From contig NZ_JAMZEG020000002.1 in assembly GCF_024435075.2 (NCBI RefSeq), positions 1,131,501 to 1,195,500 on the forward strand: a stretch of 64,000 bases of DNA, given 5' to 3'. This DNA comes from Marinomonas maritima (GTDB lineage: Bacteria; Pseudomonadota; Gammaproteobacteria; Pseudomonadales; Marinomonadaceae). Below, one piece after another: positions 59,027 through 64,000 of the stretch (its first letter is position 1; every line of letters starts with the position of its first letter). The notes under the pieces were generated by a model, which saw only the letters and a program-made list of their open reading frames with translations, ran no database searches and had not been told where the DNA came from. Position numbers and translations under genes: made by a program.

Positions 59027-60109
59027 CTAACGTACTTTTAAGGTGGCTAAGCCTACTAAAACAAGACACACAGTAATAATCCAAAAACGAACAATTACTT
59101 TAGGTTCAGCCCAGCCCTTTAACTCGAAATGATGATGAATCGGCGCCATCCTAAATATCCTGCGCTTTGTTAACTTATAAGAAGCAACCTGCAAAATCAC
59201 AGACACCGTCTCCATCACAAAAACGCCGCCCATAATAAACAGTACCAGCTCTTGACGAACGATGACGGCAATAGTGCCCAACGCAGCACCTAAAGCCAAT
59301 GAACCAACATCCCCCATGAATATTTGTGCAGGGTACGTGTTAAACCACAAGAAGCCTAATCCCGCCCCAGCCAATGCGGCACAAAAAACAAGCAACTCCC
59401 CAGAACCATGTACATAAGGGATTAATAAATAATCAGCAAAGCGGATATTCCCGGTAAGATAAGCAAACACACCCAGCGCACCACCAACCAAAACGGTCGG
59501 TAAAATAGCCAAACCATCCAGACCATCGGTTAAATTAACCGCATTACTTGTACCAACAATAACGAAATACGTTAGTACAATAAAAAACACACCCAAAGGA
59601 ATAGCAACATCCTTAAATAAAGGCACAATCAACGCGGTTTCTGCTGGCGTACTGGCGGTGTAGTACAAATAAAATGCGGCCGCCAAACCAAATATACTTT
59701 GCCAAAAATATTTCCATCGACCAGGAAGACCGCGCGGATTTTTCTCAACCACTTTTCTATAATCATCCACCCAGCCTACAACACCAAATGCCAGCATAAC
59801 CAACAAAACTACCCATACATATTGGTTACGTAGATCCCCCCATAGAAGAGTACTGACAGTGATTGAAAAAATAATTAGCGCCCCTCCCATCGTAGGTGTA
59901 CCTGCTTTTGCTAAATGAGTCTGAGGCCCATCACTACGAACCGACTGACCAATTTGTAGACGCTGCAACAAGCGAATCACTTTATTACCAATCAAAAGCG
60001 AAATGGCCAGCGCGGTAAGAACCCCCAGAATGGCGCGAAGAGACAAGTAGTTGAATACTGTAAAAAATGTATGGTATTTACTTAAATAAGCCGTTAGCAG
60101 AAGTAACAT
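59027..60109 (-). CDS. mraY: Phospho-MurNAc-pentapeptide translocase
   Basis: Integral membrane enzyme that links phospho-MurNAc-pentapeptide to undecaprenyl phosphate, forming lipid I. The 360 residues (360 in E. coli) have ten membrane segments. Conserved loops are KAGTPTMGGALI, WVDDYRKVVEKNPRGLPGRW with the DD pair, AVNLTDGLDGLAI, WFNTYPAQIFMGDVGSLALG and MAPIHHHFELKGWAEPKVI with the HHH signature. It lies 14 bp after murF and 9 bp before murD. Confidence 0.98.
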   Translation of the reverse strand: MLLLLTAYLSKYHTFFTVFNYLSLRAILGVLTALAISLLIGNKVIRLLQRLQIGQSVRSDGPQTHLAKAGTPTMGGALIIFSITVSTLLWGDLRNQYVWVVLLVMLAFGVVGWVDDYRKVVEKNPRGLPGRWKYFWQSIFGLAAAFYLYYTASTPAETALIVPLFKDVAIPLGVFFIVLTYFVIVGTSNAVNLTDGLDGLAILPTVLVGGALGVFAYLTGNIRFADYLLIPYVHGSGELLVFCAALAGAGLGFLWFNTYPAQIFMGDVGSLALGAALGTIAVIVRQELVLFIMGGVFVMETVSVILQVASYKLTKRRIFRMAPIHHHFELKGWAEPKVIVRFWIITVCLVLVGLATLKVR

Positions 60110-60123
60110 TGGTAAGGAATATC

Positions 60124-61470
60124 CTAATTATTTAATGCTTCAATGACATTTTCCATTTTAGCCGAACGAGAACCCTTCACTAAAATGGCATGTTTTTTAT
60201 CGAGTTGGCGAACTACCGTCGCCGCCTCGTCATGTGTATTACAAAATATGGCTTTACCCCCCTTACTTCTAAAGGCAATACCGGCAACAGCGGCTATCGG
60301 CCCGACACAAATCAAACACGATATACCTTTATTCTTAGCATATAACCCTAGTCCGCGGTGAATCTCATATTGTTGATCTCCGAGCTCACCCAAAGCGCCT
60401 AAAATCAACCATGTTTCATCTACTGATTGCATTGCAAGAACATCAATAGCCGCCTCAACAGACGTTGGGCTGGCATTGTAACAATCATTAATTAATAGAG
60501 CTCCATTTTTTGTTTTAAGGCGCTCTAGTCGGCCCGAAACAAGCACAGGTGTCGCCAAGGCACCAACCGCGAATTTAAAATCTATTCCTATTACTAACAT
60601 AGCCAAAACCACAGCCATACCATTCGCTATTTGGTGCAGACCCGCCCCTGCAATAAAAACAGGCAATACTTCGCCATGATAATGGAATGTCGCCTCACTA
60701 AACTCTGCACTTAAGCTAACGTCAGAAGCATAAAGACTTGCCGCCGCAGTAAAGCCAAACGAATAAATTGTACGGCCCGCAGCCAAGCCACACCAATAAT
60801 CAAAATAATCGTCATCCGAATTAAGAATAATCGCCGCCTCAGGTGAAGATCCTGAAATCAACTCGCCTTTTTCTTTTGCAATACCTTCAAGACTACCCAA
60901 CCCTTCAAAATGACTACCATTTGCATTAGTCAATATAACAACATCAGGCACCGCGATTTTCGCTAATAGCGCTATCTCACCAGAAAAACTGGTACCGGCC
61001 TCAATCACAGCAACATCATGCTCCTCTTCCAACTCAAGCAATGTTTGCGGTAGCCCTATCTGATTATTTAAATTGGCGCGTGTTTTTAACACACTTCTAC
61101 CCACCAATGACTGCGCCAGCCAATCCTTTACAGTTGTTTTACCATTACTTCCAGTAATACAGACAACAGGCCCTTTAAACGCCCCTCTAATCAGACGAGC
61201 AATAGCTCCGTAAGCCAATTTTGTATTGGGAACCTTTACATACGCAGGCACATCAAGAGCTTGCTCAGAGACCACGCCAACAGCACCCTCCCGAACCGCT
61301 TGTGCCACATAATCATGCCCATCAAAACGATCGCCTTTTAAGGCAACAAAAACACAACCACTGACTATTTTTCGCGTATCCGTCACAACAGCACTGGCAG
61401 TATGATCTAAACCGATCAACTCTCCACCGCAAGCCAGTGCGATATCCGAAAGAGCAAGATTAATTAACAT
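60124..61470 (-). CDS. murF: UDP-MurNAc-tripeptide D-Ala-D-Ala ligase
   Basis: Adds the D-Ala-D-Ala made by Ddl, completing the pentapeptide. The 448 residues have VFVALKGDRFDGHDYVAQAV, the ATP loop ITGSNGKTTVKDWLAQSL, ANLNNQIGLPQTLLEL and LINDCYNASPTSVEAAIDVL, with the MurF C-terminal KGSRSAKMENVIEAL. The ATG overlaps the end of murE by 11 bp, implying translational coupling. Confidence 0.97.
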   Translation of the reverse strand: MLINLALSDIALACGGELIGLDHTASAVVTDTRKIVSGCVFVALKGDRFDGHDYVAQAVREGAVGVVSEQALDVPAYVKVPNTKLAYGAIARLIRGAFKGPVVCITGSNGKTTVKDWLAQSLVGRSVLKTRANLNNQIGLPQTLLELEEEHDVAVIEAGTSFSGEIALLAKIAVPDVVILTNANGSHFEGLGSLEGIAKEKGELISGSSPEAAIILNSDDDYFDYWCGLAAGRTIYSFGFTAAASLYASDVSLSAEFSEATFHYHGEVLPVFIAGAGLHQIANGMAVVLAMLVIGIDFKFAVGALATPVLVSGRLERLKTKNGALLINDCYNASPTSVEAAIDVLAMQSVDETWLILGALGELGDQQYEIHRGLGLYAKNKGISCLICVGPIAAVAGIAFRSKGGKAIFCNTHDEAATVVRQLDKKHAILVKGSRSAKMENVIEALNN

Positions 61471-62926
61471 AAGACTTCACCGCTTTCAGCGCCTCTTCTT
61501 TATCATCAAAATGATGTTTTATACCCTGAATATCTTGGTAAGACTCATGACCTTTTCCAGCAATAAGAACCACATCATTTGGTGTCGCTGATAAAATAGC
61601 ATTGGCAATGGCAACACGACGATCCGGCTCTACACTAAACAATTCATCATCATGTGTTTGCACCAAAGCATCCAGAAAAATTTGTTCTATTGATTCTGTT
61701 CGCGGGTTATCCGACGTCAACCATACATAGTCTGCATTTTGCAGAGCTGCAGCCATCATCAAAGGCCGCTTACCTCGATCCCTATCACCGCCACAACCAA
61801 AAACACAAATCAAGCGTCCACTGCAGTGCTCTTTCAATGCCTGCAAAGCGACCTTTAACGCCTCTGACGTATGAGCAAAATCCACAACAATAAGCGGAGC
61901 ATTAAGCTCTTGCACCTTATCCATACGGCCAGGTGCACCACGTAAAGCAGACACCCCCCTTACTAACGCACCTTTATCATCTGCAATACGCCACATACTT
62001 GCTAATGCAGCCAACGAATTCTGAACATTAAAACGCCCTAACAATGGTAAAAAAACGGCATCTTCACCTTCAGGGTGACACAAAATAAAACGACACCCTG
62101 TCGGTTCTAATATCAAATCTTTAACATAAAAATCTGCTCTTGAATTTTGCTCACTATAATAATGAGAGTCTGAATCCTTTGCCGCTTCTGCCATAAAAGA
62201 CGCATAGCTATCGTCGAGACAAAACACAGAATTTGACACACTTTTAAACGCAAACAAACGCTGCTTTGCCAACGCATAAGCCGTCATATCGCCATGATAA
62301 TCAAGATGGTCACGGGAAAGATTAGAAAAGACAGCTGTCTGAAAAGGCACACCATCAACCCGCCCTTGATCCAATGCATGTGAAGATGCTTCAAATGCAA
62401 CAAGATCTACACCAGAGCCCGCCATCGCCATTAAAGTAAGGTGTAAGGATAATATATCTGGGGTCGTCTGCTTGGCTTCCGACAAATCGTTTAATGGACC
62501 GATACCAAACGTCCCCACTAAACCACTATTTAAACCAATAAACTGCGCCAACTGAGCAATGTAAAAACAAATCGATGACTTACCATTGGTTCCAGTAACA
62601 GCGACAATATGTTTCGGCATATGACCAAAATAACTCTGTAAGCAAGCCACTAAAAGTTCAGTCGGATTATCAACAGAGATAAGCTCAATATCATCGCGCC
62701 TCAAACACAACCCTGCTGGAACAATAGCCACTTTACAGCCTAATGAAACCACACTGTCCAAATAGTCCCAGCCATTTGTCGCAACCCCTGGTAAAGCGAA
62801 AAAAACACACTGTGGGTCTGCCTTTCGACTGTCCGTTTCTACATGGGTATAAATAGCAGAATGCGAGCTATCCCCTAAAGAATAGCCCGCCAAATTTAGT
62901 AATTGAATATGAGTCAGTTGTGCCAT
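61460..62926 (-). CDS. murE: UDP-MurNAc-L-Ala-D-Glu:meso-diaminopimelate ligase
   Basis: Adds the third stem residue. The 488 residues have VETDSRKADPQCVFFALPG, the ATP loop VTGTNGKSSICFYIAQL, FSNLSRDHLDYHGDM with the carbamylated-Lys region, and SDNPRTESIE; the DNPRxE motif marks the meso-diaminopimelate-specific form, as expected in a Gram-negative. The start is immediately next to the ftsI stop (0-bp gap) and the end overlaps murF by 11 bp. Confidence 0.97.
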   Translation of the reverse strand: MAQLTHIQLLNLAGYSLGDSSHSAIYTHVETDSRKADPQCVFFALPGVATNGWDYLDSVVSLGCKVAIVPAGLCLRRDDIELISVDNPTELLVACLQSYFGHMPKHIVAVTGTNGKSSICFYIAQLAQFIGLNSGLVGTFGIGPLNDLSEAKQTTPDILSLHLTLMAMAGSGVDLVAFEASSHALDQGRVDGVPFQTAVFSNLSRDHLDYHGDMTAYALAKQRLFAFKSVSNSVFCLDDSYASFMAEAAKDSDSHYYSEQNSRADFYVKDLILEPTGCRFILCHPEGEDAVFLPLLGRFNVQNSLAALASMWRIADDKGALVRGVSALRGAPGRMDKVQELNAPLIVVDFAHTSEALKVALQALKEHCSGRLICVFGCGGDRDRGKRPLMMAAALQNADYVWLTSDNPRTESIEQIFLDALVQTHDDELFSVEPDRRVAIANAILSATPNDVVLIAGKGHESYQDIQGIKHHFDDKEEALKAVKSYVN

Positions 62927-64000
62927 CTAGCCACCCTGCACCACTTGATAAGGAACCTTTTTAGGCTCTAATCGAACTTCCCTAAGACCCTCAGGTAAGT
63001 CAGGGTAAATATTCAGTGTCGTTAACGCGCCCTCCATTACACGCGAGAAAACAGGTGCTGCCACTTCACCACCGTAGTATTCACGCCCCTTGGGATCATT
63101 AATCATCACCACCATTGCTAATCTAGGATTAGAAGCAGGCGCCACACCGGCAAACAAAGCAATATATTGATCGTATTCATAACCTTTAGAACCGACTTTA
63201 TGAACTGTCCCCGTTTTACCAGCAACTCGATAGCCAGGAATTTGAGCGGCCTTACCAGAACCTCGCTGCACAACGCTTTCCATCATTTTAATGACATCTT
63301 GAGCAATTTTATGCGGAATAACCTGCTTACCGTCAGCGGGAATGTCTTGTTTAAAGATTGTCACAGGAACGCGGTAACCACCATTAGCTAATGTCATGTA
63401 CGCTTGCGCCAACTGTAGAGTAGACACAGACAAGCCATAACCATAGGCTAACGTCGCAATTTCTGACGGGTGCCATTTAGGGTGCGACGGAAGAACACCG
63501 GAAGCCTCTCCAGGAAAACCAATACCGACTTGCGACCCTATACCGAGCTCATAATCCATGTTCCATATTGCATCTTGGGGAAGCGATAAGGCGATTTTTG
63601 ATGCCCCCACATTGCTCGACTTAATCAGTAATTTTTCAAAATCAATCACACCATAATTAGCGGCATCACGAATGGTAAAACGACCAAAACGCAAATAACC
63701 AGGTGACGTATCAATCGTTGTCTCGGTCGTATATTGCCCAGACATGAGTGCAGCAGAAATAGTAAAAGGCTTCATTGTTGAGCCAGGCTCAAACAAATCA
63801 ATCACTGCGCGATTACGCAGCTCTTCATATTCTAATTTAGAACGATCATTTGGGTTATACGATGGCTGATTGACCATCGCCAGAATTTCACCCGTTTTAA
63901 CGTCTAGGATAACCGCCGACGCCGACGTAGCTCGATGCTCGGTAACCGCCGCCTTTAGCTCTCGATACGCTAAGTATTGCAACCTAAGATCTATACTTAA
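62927..64000 (-). CDS. ftsI: Penicillin-binding protein 3 (FtsI), N-terminus outside window
   Basis: Septal transpeptidase partner of FtsW. The open frame runs off the right edge, so the membrane anchor and most of the pedestal domain are missing; an internal ATG at 63982 is not the start. What is seen begins within LSIDLRLQYLAYREL (typical of class B PBPs) and contains the SxxK motif in FEPGSTMKPFTI, SSN in LLIKSSNVGASKIA, and KTG in VAGKTGTVHKVGSKGYEYDQ, so the transpeptidase domain is complete. The downstream end abuts murE directly. Confidence 0.96.
   Translation of the reverse strand, partial: LSIDLRLQYLAYRELKAAVTEHRATSASAVILDVKTGEILAMVNQPSYNPNDRSKLEYEELRNRAVIDLFEPGSTMKPFTISAALMSGQYTTETTIDTSPGYLRFGRFTIRDAANYGVIDFEKLLIKSSNVGASKIALSLPQDAIWNMDYELGIGSQVGIGFPGEASGVLPSHPKWHPSEIATLAYGYGLSVSTLQLAQAYMTLANGGYRVPVTIFKQDIPADGKQVIPHKIAQDVIKMMESVVQRGSGKAAQIPGYRVAGKTGTVHKVGSKGYEYDQYIALFAGVAPASNPRLAMVVMINDPKGREYYGGEVAAPVFSRVMEGALTTLNIYPDLPEGLREVRLEPKKVPYQVVQGG

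Overview
The window looks like chromosomal DNA of a marine gammaproteobacterium of the Oceanospirillales, most likely Marinomonas or a close relative. The reasons are a moderately AT-rich composition, a complete gammaproteobacterial dcw (division and cell wall) cluster followed by lpxC, secA, argJ and mutT, and the thrS-infC-rpmI-rplT-pheS-pheT-ihfA translation cluster. The genus is inferred from general protein similarity and gene order recalled from memory, not from a search.

Layout. Positions 1-13300 hold housekeeping and small accessory genes: ybaB (partial) and dnaX, trhO, a 2OG-Fe(II) oxygenase, radD, a TetR regulator, a DUF1499 membrane protein, a DTW-domain tRNA-modifying enzyme, a DUF2947 protein, a small basic protein, a HAD phosphatase, yejK, a 105-residue unknown, glyoxalase I and an OmpA-like protein. 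Positions 13500-16050 are a rearrangement scar: a complete IS3-family element joins two unrelated genes that have both lost their 5' ends (a TRAP solute receptor and a hydroxyacid dehydrogenase), without a target duplication. Positions 16100-25600 hold an HI0933-type flavoprotein, an uncharacterised gene behind two LexA-box-like sites, a Fur-box-preceded imelysin / di-haem peroxidase-like / imelysin / DUF1513 operon, and an EAL phosphodiesterase with a dead GGDEF domain. A second IS copy, inserted in an older IS end, lies at 25800-27087, followed by a fadL-type outer membrane porin.

Positions 28970-31400 are a minus-strand tRNA operon of 20 tRNA-like units: Pro(GGG), five Thr(TGT), and seven tandem Val(TAC)-Asp(GTC) pairs, one pair degenerate. 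The pairs repeat every ~260 bp, with a 990-bp higher-order duplication. Upstream of it in the same orientation lie thrS, infC, rpmI, rplT, pheS, pheT and ihfA, with a terminator-like hairpin just before pheS.

Positions 38900-44200 mix a methyltransferase, a GIY-YIG-like protein, class II DAHP synthase, an XRE-cupin regulator, a rhodanese-like protein, a parvulin and a twin-receiver protein. From 44236 to the right edge everything is on the minus strand: ftsI, murE, murF, mraY, murD, ftsW, murG, murC, ddl, ftsQ, ftsA, ftsZ, lpxC, secA, argJ, mutT, i.e. peptidoglycan precursor synthesis, septum assembly, lipid A commitment and protein export.

The observations I rate highest are an A9 slippery run in dnaX positioned to make a gamma-like short product, tandem LexA-like boxes before an unknown membrane-anchored protein, an intrinsic-terminator hairpin inside the signal-peptide codons of the di-haem gene of the iron operon, and the nested tRNA repeat array. 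No CRISPR array, prophage or obvious defence island was seen.
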